Below are positions 42,320-49,630 of a stretch of DNA of 49,630 bases, in pieces. Every line of letters starts with the position of its first letter. Position 1 is the stretch's first letter. Both the position numbers and the translations under genes were made by a program. Source of the stretch: Gammaproteobacteria bacterium (lineage in GTDB: Bacteria; Pseudomonadota; Gammaproteobacteria; Steroidobacterales; Steroidobacteraceae); assembly GCA_027452045.1 (NCBI GenBank), contig DAIDHH010000118.1:1-49630 (forward strand). Reading direction: 5' to 3'. The notes under the pieces are model-generated. The model worked only from the letters and a program-made list of their open reading frames with translations. It made no database searches and was not told the DNA's origin.

Positions 42320-44515
42320 TCAGCGGCGCAAGACCCCGCGGGGTGCTGGACGGCCGGGGTGAGCTACGAATAGCGGCGCACGTGGCGCGAAGCGCGGCGC
42401 CGGGGGTGGCGATGGAGCAACACGCGGAGCGAACGCCGCTTGCGGCACGCCACTGGCGATGTCACCGCCCTGCACGGGCCGGTACATGGGCGGCGGCGTC
42501 GCGGGCGGCGCATAGGCATTGCCTGCGTCCCCAGAGGTCATCTGCAGCGCTGGCTGCCCCTCCGGCATCGTCTGCGCGCGATACATGGGCGGCGCGGCCC
42601 ACTGTGCCCCTTCGCTGCCCCAGGTGCTGAAGCTCGCCCGGACACTCGGGGGACGGCGGCCGCGCGGCGCATGCTCCGGCGGCGGGTGGCTCGGTTGATT
42701 CGCAGGGGCACTCGGGACGGATCGGGGAGGACTCTCGAGGTGCGGGGGACTTTGGGACCGGGGCGCGCTCTCGAATCGCGGCGGACTCACGGCGCGCGGC
42801 GGATTCGCCTCGCCCGCAGGAGTTGGAAACGGGCGGAAGGACTGCGGCGCGCGACCGGGCTGCTGCCTGATGGGGGGATGGCCGGATCCCCCGAGCGCCC
42901 ACGGCGGGCGATTGCTCGGCACGTTCGAGCGCGGAAACGCGGACTGCCGCGGCAGAGCGGGCGCGGCGCGAGCCGCGCTTCCCGACTCGCGCACCGCGGC
43001 GCCGGCCAGTCGAACCGGGACCGCGGGCCTATTGGGTCGCAGCTGCGCCCACTGGCCGAGGGTGAGGGGCCGTCCGCCATTGGCGCGAATCGCCGTTCGT
43101 TGCACATCAAAGGGCACAGGCGCCCGCGAAGGGGCCATACGGGCCACCACCGGACGGTCGATCAGGGCACGCGGTGGCGCGGCGCGGCCGGCGCCAGGCC
43201 CGAGTACGCTCGCCTTCACCGGTGTGACCGCCGGGGCCACCGGGGTGAACCGCGCGCTCGTAACGCCCCGCTGAGGCAGGGCTATCCGGTGAGGCGCCAC
43301 GGGCTGCGCGGTGGTGAATACGGAGCGAGGCACGACGGTCACCGCACCTGCGACGGCGCTATTGGCGTATCGCTGTGGCCCCATGCGGCCCGTGTAGATG
43401 TTGTCGAGGGCTCTGGGATCGACTGCCGCGGTATTCGTGGTGTTGATGTCGCGCACGTACGTGCGGCTTGCAGCGTAGGCCGGAATGTAGGCATCCCGCG
43501 GTCCGAGCGGCAGCCAGCCGACACCCGGCCGCGCGCCCGCTGTCCCGATCCGGCTTCGCGTGAACGCCACGAGCGCCGGGGCGTAAATCGGCCGCACCCG
43601 GCGTGGACCGGGCACCCAGCACCAGCCGCCGTTCCACCAACCCCAGCGGCCATAGTGAAACGGCGCAAACCCCCAGGGCTCATCGTCGACCCAGGTCCAG
43701 CCCCAGGGGGAGATCCACACCCACTGGCCGAGGCTGTAGGGCGCCCAGCCGGCCGACACGGTCGGAAACCAGGCATAGCCCCACTGCGGCGTGTACTGCC
43801 AGCTGCCGTAGTCCTCGAGCTGCTGCGCTCCAACCACCTGCGGCGAAACATACTGCTCGACCGCCGCCGCGGCGGCCTCCTCCTGTCTGTCCCGCCTCAT
43901 CGACCAGTCATCGAAGGCATCCGGAGCGCCCAACATCGCATAGTCGGCGTTAAGGGCATTCGTGCCCGTGAAGGTAACGCTCTGCTGCGCACTCACGGTG
44001 AAGCTCTGTCCGCCGCCGCTCGCCACGGCCTCACCGCTCACCACCTTGACGATGGTGGTATCACCGCTTTCGCTCACCTCCACCCGATAGGTGCCCGGCT
44101 GCTCGAGCGACAGCGCGAGGTTCGGCGTATCGATCTCGTCCTGCTCGCCATCGGCGAGCGAGCGCACGTGCACGATGACATCGCCCGCCGTCACCTGCAT
44201 CTGCGCCGTCAGCTGATCGAGATTCAGGAAGGAAAATCCGGTCACGCTCCACAGCCGGATGACGGCATCGCCAATGTCGAGTTCGGCGCGCGAGTCACGG
44301 TCGGCCCAGAGCTTATCGCCCACGGTCATGGGACGATTGCGCTCGGCCGCGACCCAGTCCTGGGTCCCGGCGGGCTCGAGCGAGACGCTCCCCTCGATAT
44401 AACTCAGCTGTGCGGTGCGCCCCGGCGGGCTCTGCTGCGCAATCGCCGCGGCGCTCAGGGCGAGTGACAGAGCCGCAGCCATGGCGGCCAATGCCTTTGA
44501 CGGATGGATTCGCAT
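42320..44515 (-). CDS. FecR-domain / DUF6600 exported protein
   Basis: A 731-aa exported protein. A signal peptide (about 1-27) is followed by a FecR-like domain (about 35-200) with the pattern YIEGSVSLEP...VTAGDVIVHV...VVSGEAVA. Next comes a Trp/Tyr-rich DUF6600-type region (about 235-330; SWQYTPQWGYAWFP and GWTWVDDEPWGFAPFHYGRWGWW). The C-terminal half is Pro/Arg/Ala-rich low complexity. It is not an iron-signalling FecR, since no sigma factor or TonB receptor is nearby. A cell-surface or matrix role is possible. Confidence 0.75.
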   Translation of the reverse strand: MRIHPSKALAAMAAALSLALSAAAIAQQSPPGRTAQLSYIEGSVSLEPAGTQDWVAAERNRPMTVGDKLWADRDSRAELDIGDAVIRLWSVTGFSFLNLDQLTAQMQVTAGDVIVHVRSLADGEQDEIDTPNLALSLEQPGTYRVEVSESGDTTIVKVVSGEAVASGGGQSFTVSAQQSVTFTGTNALNADYAMLGAPDAFDDWSMRRDRQEEAAAAAVEQYVSPQVVGAQQLEDYGSWQYTPQWGYAWFPTVSAGWAPYSLGQWVWISPWGWTWVDDEPWGFAPFHYGRWGWWNGGWCWVPGPRRVRPIYAPALVAFTRSRIGTAGARPGVGWLPLGPRDAYIPAYAASRTYVRDINTTNTAAVDPRALDNIYTGRMGPQRYANSAVAGAVTVVPRSVFTTAQPVAPHRIALPQRGVTSARFTPVAPAVTPVKASVLGPGAGRAAPPRALIDRPVVARMAPSRAPVPFDVQRTAIRANGGRPLTLGQWAQLRPNRPAVPVRLAGAAVRESGSAARAAPALPRQSAFPRSNVPSNRPPWALGGSGHPPIRQQPGRAPQSFRPFPTPAGEANPPRAVSPPRFESAPRSQSPPHLESPPRSVPSAPANQPSHPPPEHAPRGRRPPSVRASFSTWGSEGAQWAAPPMYRAQTMPEGQPALQMTSGDAGNAYAPPATPPPMYRPVQGGDIASGVPQAAFAPRVAPSPPPAPRFAPRAPLFVAHPGRPAPRGVLRR

Positions 44516-44681
44516 GGCGGGCACCCCCGGGTGGTCATCCGATCGCAGCTTGATTATCGCGCGCATTCCTGACGCAAGGCTGACATGGAATCCGCCGGGT
44601 CTAGAGTCATGATGATGCGATTATCGCACGGGTCCGTTATCGCGCGTTCGGCCTGAACCCACGGTGAACCCGAGCGCCCGC

Positions 44682-45008
44682 CTACCGCCGCGCCGTCCCC
44701 ACGACACGGCCGCCGCTGAAATCCACCACCCACGCCCCGGGCAGAGGCCAGGCGCGGTAGAGGTACTCGACCCTGACCGGATTGGCGGCCGCAGCAGGTG
44801 CGCCTTCGAGACGCGGCCGCATCGCACGCGCCGGGGACAGCAGCTGCTGTTGCGGCTCACCGAGCACCGAGACCACCTGGGCACGGGTTTCCCCGGCACG
44901 GATGCTCGCGAGCCCCACATCGAGCGCATGCAGGCGTGCAAAGAGGAACGTCGCCGGTCCGATCAGCACCAGAGCGACAACCATCACGATCAGCGGCGCG
45001 CGTTTCAC
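44682..45008 (-). CDS. Small BamE/SmpA-like membrane-anchored protein
   Basis: A 108-aa protein with one N-terminal hydrophobic segment (LIVMVVALVLIGPATFLFA) and a short periplasmic domain with IRAGETRAQVVSVLGEPQ, the turn seen in BamE/SmpA-like folds. No lipobox is visible, so this is an anchor rather than a lipoprotein. The start is probably the GTG at 45008; an ATG at 45044 would overlap the divergent MOSC gene. Confidence 0.55.
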   Translation of the reverse strand: MKRAPLIVMVVALVLIGPATFLFARLHALDVGLASIRAGETRAQVVSVLGEPQQQLLSPARAMRPRLEGAPAAAANPVRVEYLYRAWPLPGAWVVDFSGGRVVGTARR

Positions 45009-45030
45009 TGAAATTTGCGAAAATTCCTCT

Positions 45031-45849
45031 ATGCCTGCGCCCATGTTACAGGAACTGAACGTCTATCCGCTGAAGTCCGCGCGTGGCATCACCCGTCCCT
45101 CGGTGCGCTTGAGCGCCACGGGCCTCGAGTGGGACCGGCACTGGATGGTGGTGCGCGAGGACGGCACGTTCCTCACCCAGCGTACCCATCCCCGGCTCGC
45201 CAGCATCGCAACGAGGCTGACCAGCGAGGCCCTCTTGCTCGATGGCGAAGGGCGTGAAACGCTCGTTCTGCCGCTCGAGCCGCAAGGAGAGCGGCAACCG
45301 GTCAGGATCTGGAAGGATCTGTGCGAGGGGCTGGACCAGGGCGATGCCGCCGCACAGTGGGTCAGCGCGGTGCTCGATGAGCCGGTCCGCGTGGTCCGCG
45401 CGCCCCCTGCCCCCCGCCGCCTCGCGAGCCCCGAGTTCACCGGCAACCAGCCCGCCCCTCTCGCCTTTCCGGACGGCTACCCCGTCCTCATGTGCAGCCG
45501 CGCATCGCTCGAGGATCTGAACCGCCGCCTGCCCGAGGCGCTGCCGATGGAGCGCTTCCGCCCCAACCTGGTGATCGAGGGATTGCCGCCCTTCGCGGAA
45601 GACCGCATCGCCACGATCCAGATCGGCGCCGTGACGCTGCGCCTGGTCAAGCCCTGCACCCGGTGCATCATCCCCTCGACCGATCAGCGCACGGGTGTGC
45701 GCGGCTTCGATCCCCTGCCGGTGCTGCGCACCTTCCGCTTCGACCCGACGCTGCGCGGCGTCACTTTCGGCGAAAATGCCGTCATTGTGGCGGGCATCGG
45801 CGCGACCCTCGAGCGCGGGGCCGAGTGCCGCGTGACGTACGAGAATTGA
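45031..45849 (+). CDS. MOSC-domain protein
   Basis: A 272-aa protein with an N-terminal MOSC beta-barrel domain (LNVYPLKSARGI, then WDRHWMVV) and the MOSC sulfur-carrier domain (RFRPNLVIEG...VTLRLVKPCTRCIIPSTDQRTG). C in KPCTRC is the conserved Cys that carries sulfur or coordinates Mo cofactor in YcbX/mARC relatives. It probably reduces N-hydroxylated compounds using molybdopterin. It is divergent from the BamE-like gene over 22 bp. Confidence 0.85.
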   Translation: MPAPMLQELNVYPLKSARGITRPSVRLSATGLEWDRHWMVVREDGTFLTQRTHPRLASIATRLTSEALLLDGEGRETLVLPLEPQGERQPVRIWKDLCEGLDQGDAAAQWVSAVLDEPVRVVRAPPAPRRLASPEFTGNQPAPLAFPDGYPVLMCSRASLEDLNRRLPEALPMERFRPNLVIEGLPPFAEDRIATIQIGAVTLRLVKPCTRCIIPSTDQRTGVRGFDPLPVLRTFRFDPTLRGVTFGENAVIVAGIGATLERGAECRVTYEN

Positions 45850-45952
45850 GCGCCCAGAGAGCGTCGGTGCCAGGAACCGCCGGCATTGATCTTTATCGCC
45901 GCGGTGGCTACCGTGGCGAGTCTGTCCGAGCTAGCCAAGAAAGTCCCAAGGA

Positions 45953-47971
45953 ATGACCCGCCGAACGCTGCTGGCCTTTTCATTGACGATGGTTTTCCTG
46001 GCCCTGTGGCACAGCGCTTCGGCGCGCGGCGTCACCCCCTACCTGCCCTTGAACCTCGATCCGGACGTGGAGAATGCGATCGAGCGGGTGCTGATCCTCG
46101 GAGATCAGCCGGTGCTCTCCCGGCCCATCCCCGCGGCGATGGTCCTCAGAGCGCTCCCCAAGGCGTGCCGGGTGGACCGGCCGCTCTGTGAGCGCGTTCG
46201 TCACTACCTCGATCGCTACATGCACGGCACGGGCGTGGAATTCGCGAGCGTCTCGGCAGCCGTGACAACGGGCAAGTCGAATGTCGCCCTGCCCAACCTG
46301 CACGGCACCAAGGCGCAAAGCCCTTACGAGATCTCCGGCGCGGCCTACATCCAGCCCAACTCCTACATGCTGCTCAACGTGGGCGGCGAAGCCCATCAGG
46401 GCCGCGCGACCCCGACAGGGACGATGCTGAGCCTCGGATTCGACTGGGCGCAGCTCGATATCGGCTGGCGCGATCACTGGTGGTCGCCCATGACCGACAG
46501 CTCGATGCTGATCAGCACCGAGGCGCCCACCATGCCCTCCATCACCCTGTCCAACTACCAGCCGCTGACGCGCCTGGGGTTTCAGTACGAGGTGTTCGTG
46601 GCGCGCATGTCGGAGTCGGATCGCATCGAACTGCCGAACGGCTCGATCACCCGCGGCTACCCCAAGATGGGCGGGCTTCGGCTGAGCATCGAGCCCGTGA
46701 GCGGCTGGGGACTGTCGCTGCAGCGCGTGCTCGTCTGGGGCGGCGGCGCCGCGGGGGGTGAGTCGATCAGCGACATATTCCAGGCGTTCTTCAATCCCGG
46801 CAAGGCGCAGTCCATCCAATCGGGCGGCTTCCATGCCGGCACCCACGTCGTCGGCAAGCAGGAGGCGGCCATCACCAGCCGCTTCATCTTCCCCGGCCGC
46901 CACCCCTTCTCCGCCTACTTCGAGTACGCCGGCAATGATACGGCCGATGGCAAGAACTACCTCTTCGGCAAACCCGACATTTCCGCGGGCATCGACTTTC
47001 CGCGCATCGGACCGTTCGATCTGACCTATGAGGTCTCCTCCTGGGCGCCCACATGGTACGTGCATTCCGTGACGCCCGTGCAGACCGGCTACCCCGACGG
47101 CATCGTCAATTACGGCGAGAACATCGGCAACTGGTTCGGCGATCAGCGGGTGCTCGCCACCCCGAACTCCCTGGCGGACGCCGTCGGCGGTCAGAGCAAC
47201 ATGCTACGCATCGGCTGGACGCCCTCCTTCGGTGGCTACATGCAGCTTAAGGTGCGGGCGCTCGCCAATGAAGGGCAGACCACCTTTGCAACTTACCCTT
47301 ACAAGAACGAGTACCTGGGCTCGCTCAGCTATTCCTATCCCTGGCGCGGGTATGCGGTCGGCGCCGCGCTCGAGGGCGGTCGCGATGTCTTCGGCGGCCA
47401 CTACATCCGCATCGAGGGGTATCTGCGCGACGGCGAGGCGCTGTTCCGTCACGGCGATGCCGCTTCCGCCTTCCAGGGCAAACGTCCGAAGGGCGATGAG
47501 CTCTACGTGGAGACGGGCGCCAACTACTACCGGGTGCTCGCGAATCCGACCAGCGATGTGCGCTACTACACGCGCTGGGCCGCGGGTCCGCACCTGGGGA
47601 TCGGCGCCCGGCGGCGCGTCTCGGCGCACCAGGACCTCGGCGTCGGACTCGATCTCGATGACATCAGCGGCCGGGCGCTCATCGGCGTGCGCATGCTCGA
47701 CTATCGCCTGCGCTTCGGCCGGCCTCTCGCTATGCACGTGTTCGTCGGCGCGGCGCGCTATGCCCTGGCGACTCCCGCCTATGGCCTGTACCTCGGCGCG
47801 GGGCTGCAGTGGCGCAATGTCATGCCCGGTTGGGACGTGGGCGTCGACTTCCGCAACGTGATCGACGCGCAACGCATGCGCGACCTGCCGAGCGATCCGC
47901 AGTCCGGGTTCCGTCCGGACTCCTTCCACAGCATCTACAGCTGGGGCCTGTACCTGTCGCGCAGTTTCTGA
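45953..47971 (+). CDS. Wzi-family capsule assembly protein
   Basis: A 672-aa outer-membrane protein. Signal peptide about 1-24. Helical N-terminal region (about 30-90), then a beta-barrel with conserved Wzi patterns such as LGFDWAQLDIGWRDHWWSPMTDSSMLISTEAPTMPSI and the terminal strand ending in Phe. Wzi anchors capsule or exopolysaccharide at the cell surface. No polysaccharide genes are seen nearby. Followed by a hairpin terminator at 47979-48010. Confidence 0.85.
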   Translation: MTRRTLLAFSLTMVFLALWHSASARGVTPYLPLNLDPDVENAIERVLILGDQPVLSRPIPAAMVLRALPKACRVDRPLCERVRHYLDRYMHGTGVEFASVSAAVTTGKSNVALPNLHGTKAQSPYEISGAAYIQPNSYMLLNVGGEAHQGRATPTGTMLSLGFDWAQLDIGWRDHWWSPMTDSSMLISTEAPTMPSITLSNYQPLTRLGFQYEVFVARMSESDRIELPNGSITRGYPKMGGLRLSIEPVSGWGLSLQRVLVWGGGAAGGESISDIFQAFFNPGKAQSIQSGGFHAGTHVVGKQEAAITSRFIFPGRHPFSAYFEYAGNDTADGKNYLFGKPDISAGIDFPRIGPFDLTYEVSSWAPTWYVHSVTPVQTGYPDGIVNYGENIGNWFGDQRVLATPNSLADAVGGQSNMLRIGWTPSFGGYMQLKVRALANEGQTTFATYPYKNEYLGSLSYSYPWRGYAVGAALEGGRDVFGGHYIRIEGYLRDGEALFRHGDAASAFQGKRPKGDELYVETGANYYRVLANPTSDVRYYTRWAAGPHLGIGARRRVSAHQDLGVGLDLDDISGRALIGVRMLDYRLRFGRPLAMHVFVGAARYALATPAYGLYLGAGLQWRNVMPGWDVGVDFRNVIDAQRMRDLPSDPQSGFRPDSFHSIYSWGLYLSRSF

Positions 47972-47978
47972 CCGGGCA

Positions 47979-48010
47979 GCGCTCGGGCGGCGCAACAGCG
48001 GCCCGAGCGC
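47979..48010 (+). terminator. Hairpin after wzi
   Basis: GCGCTCGGGC and GCCCGAGCGC are perfect 10-bp arms with a 12-nt loop, eight bases after the wzi stop. No T run follows, so termination may need Rho or be partial. Confidence 0.5.
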
Positions 48011-48253
48011 CCGCTTCGGGGTCACTGAATCCGGGAGCTTCCCCGGGGTGAGCTTAAGCCCGCATGAGGCGGCCTCGATCCGCGCGTGCAAAGCAGACGC
48101 ATTCCCGGGCATGGTTTGTACATGTGGCGGAATTGCGGGCGCCGATACGGGCTTCTCCCCATGCGCATCGCGATATCCGATTCGCGATATTCGACCGCTT
48201 GCGCTCACAACCGCGGCGGTTGCGGGTATGCTGATGCCCCAAGGCGGACGGCA

Positions 48254-48667
48254 ATGACACAGACAGTGCGTTTCCGGGTGGACTTCACGACCAGCTGCTC
48301 GATCGGACCGGGCAAGGTTGCCCTGTTGGAAGGCATCGCACGCACGGGCTCGCTCCGCCAGGCCGCTCGCGCGCTCGGCATGAGCTACCGGCGGGCGTGG
48401 CTGCTCCTCGATCAGATCAATCAGTCCTTCAACACCCCATCGGCCACCGCCACTGTCGGGGGCGCGGGCGGCGGGGGCGCCGCGCTCACCCCTTTCGGGG
48501 AGGAGCTCATCGAGCGCTATCGCGCGCTCGAGCGGACGATCGAGTCGCTCTCGCGCGAGACCCTCGCCCCTCTCGCCCCGCGAGCCAGGGCCGGCCCGCA
48601 CGGCAAGGCGGCAAGCCCCTCGGGCACCCGACGACGCCTCTCCCGCACTGCGGGGCGCGGGGATTGA
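48254..48667 (+). CDS. ModE N-terminal-like winged-helix regulator
   Basis: A 137-aa single-domain regulator. The DNA-binding region reads GKVALLEGIARTGSLRQAARALGMSYRRAWLLLDQIN (about 20-56), the ModE/LysR-type winged helix. The molybdate-binding TOBE domains of full ModE are absent, and the C-terminal tail is basic and disordered. AAGGCGG precedes the ATG at 48254. Upstream, at about 48165-48190, CGCGATAT occurs twice (GCGATATC and GCGATATT), a possible operator. Confidence 0.72.
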   Translation: MTQTVRFRVDFTTSCSIGPGKVALLEGIARTGSLRQAARALGMSYRRAWLLLDQINQSFNTPSATATVGGAGGGGAALTPFGEELIERYRALERTIESLSRETLAPLAPRARAGPHGKAASPSGTRRRLSRTAGRGD

Positions 48668-48693
48668 GCCGCAATTGTGGCAGTGCCCGTAAG

Positions 48694-49630
48694 ATGCGCT
48701 CGCCGGCCGCCCGGCTTGCGGGCGTGCCAGTACTGCTGCTGTGCCTGAGCGGTGCGGCGCTGGCCTCGTCCCGCGCGCCCACCGCGCCCCCCAGAGCCGC
48801 GAGGGATGGCGCATCGGCCCGCGGGCCCGCAGCCAACGCCCTGCCCTCGGATGCGGCGCTCGAGCGCATGGGCGCGGTGATCGGCCGGATCGAGATCCAT
48901 AACAAGAACGTCTTCGATCTGCGCAACCCAAAGGACAACAAGCCGCTCTTTCGCCTGGCGGACAGGCTGCACCGCGTGACGCGCCGCGCGCTCATCGAGC
49001 ACCAGCTGCTCTTTCACAGCGGCGAGCGCTACTCGCGCCACCTCATCGACGAGTCGGCGCGCATCCTGCGGACCAATCCGTATTTCTATGATGCCTCGAT
49101 CCGTCCGGTGCGCTATCACGACGGTAAGGTCGATGTGCTCGTGAAGACCCGTGACGTGTGGACGCTGAACCCCGGGTTCGATTTCTCGCGCAGCGGGGGC
49201 AAGAGCGAGACCGGGCTGCAGCTCGAGGAACTCAATGCGTTCGGCACCGGCACCGATGTCAAAGTAGAGCACCTGAAATCGGTCGATCGTACGACCTCCG
49301 AGGCCGAGCTCGCCAACCAGCACCTCTTCGACACCTGGGTCAGCGTCGATGCGGCCTACGGTCAGCTGAGCGACGGGCGGCTGCGCAGTCTGGTCGTGAA
49401 CCGCCCCTTCTATGCGCTCGAGACCCGTCATGCCGGCGGCTTCGCCCTCACCGACAGCAGCATCGACGCCACGCTCTACGATCGAGGCGAGGTCATCGAC
49501 CGGTTCGAGACGCTCAACCGCCTGTACCAGCTCTACGGCGGCTGGTCCACGGGGCTGGTGCGCGGCTGGACGCGCCGCACGAGCCTCGGACTCACCTACG
49601 ATGAGCACCGCTTCGCGCCCGGGCCGCTCT
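48694..49630 (+). CDS. POTRA / BamA-like outer-membrane protein (partial)
   Basis: The gene runs off the right edge without a stop, so 312 codons are visible. Signal peptide about 1-25 (AGVPVLLLCLSGAALA). Residues about 55-140 resemble a POTRA domain (IGRIEIHNKNVFDL... GERYSRHLIDESARILRTNPYFYDASIRPV...DVLVKTRDVWTLNP). From about 150 the sequence becomes beta-barrel-like (GLQLEELNAFGTGTDVKVEHLKS). This suggests a BamA/TamA-type surface antigen. The start is the ATG at 48694, 26 bp after the ModE-like gene. Confidence 0.72.
   Translation, partial: MRSPAARLAGVPVLLLCLSGAALASSRAPTAPPRAARDGASARGPAANALPSDAALERMGAVIGRIEIHNKNVFDLRNPKDNKPLFRLADRLHRVTRRALIEHQLLFHSGERYSRHLIDESARILRTNPYFYDASIRPVRYHDGKVDVLVKTRDVWTLNPGFDFSRSGGKSETGLQLEELNAFGTGTDVKVEHLKSVDRTTSEAELANQHLFDTWVSVDAAYGQLSDGRLRSLVVNRPFYALETRHAGGFALTDSSIDATLYDRGEVIDRFETLNRLYQLYGGWSTGLVRGWTRRTSLGLTYDEHRFAPGPL

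Noticed and set aside
42440-44467. 675-aa plus-strand open frame
   Set aside because: It is antisense to the FecR/DUF6600 gene, is Arg/Gly-rich and has no domain. High GC keeps such antisense frames open.

Overview
The window looks like a GC-rich gammaproteobacterial chromosome. It has Gram-negative envelope genes, several c-di-GMP genes and a Lon-like ATPase, and genes are tightly coupled through ATGA-type overlaps. I cannot fix the genus from sequence alone. Genes fall into clear blocks, and many lines of transcription end in convergent pairs.

Positions 1-9958 form an accessory/tRNA-linked region. A very large c-di-GMP sensor (344-4039) carries a complete hemerythrin domain, GAF, GGDEF, a globin-like sensor and EAL. 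About 1 kb without a supportable gene follows, then a minus-strand cassette: a 91-aa protein, a protease-less Lon-like AAA+ ATPase, a metallophosphoesterase broken by one in-frame amber codon, a 70-aa protein, and a chimeric ORF ending in the C-terminal part of a TDT-family transporter. A DUF4224 protein and a tyrosine integrase sit directly beside the 3' end of a tRNA-Val(CAC) gene, the classic layout of a tRNA-targeted genomic island.

Positions 10172-26103 look like ordinary chromosome with regulated transport genes. They hold a REC-EAL regulator, an MFS transporter, and a five-gene minus-strand operon in which a BlaI-type repressor and an M56 metallopeptidase precede an adaptor, an RND pump and an outer-membrane channel. 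Then come an ArsB/SLC13-type transporter, a DUF2306 membrane protein with a tiny membrane protein, a YtrA-type GntR/ABC transporter operon, and a PAP2 phosphatase. The GntR operon and the DUF2306 operon share nearly identical palindromic operators beside TTGACA elements and probably form one regulon.

Positions 26125-39479 hold a complete minus-strand conjugation operon: ssb, virB2-virB11, a coiled-coil membrane protein, a VirD4/TraD coupling protein, a MobA/MobL relaxase and, overlapping the relaxase, a phosphoribosyltransferase. A palindrome overlaps the likely ssb promoter. No VirB1 and no local integrase are visible.

Positions 39662-49630 return to envelope and respiration functions. A Cyc2-like fusion of a mono-heme cytochrome with an outer-membrane beta-barrel is followed after 8 bp by a di-heme periplasmic cytochrome c, suggesting electron transfer across the outer membrane. 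The rest are a FecR/DUF6600 surface protein, a small BamE-like protein, a MOSC protein, a Wzi-like capsule protein, a ModE-type regulator and the start of a POTRA/beta-barrel protein cut by the window edge. All function calls rest on motif recognition by eye; no searches were run.
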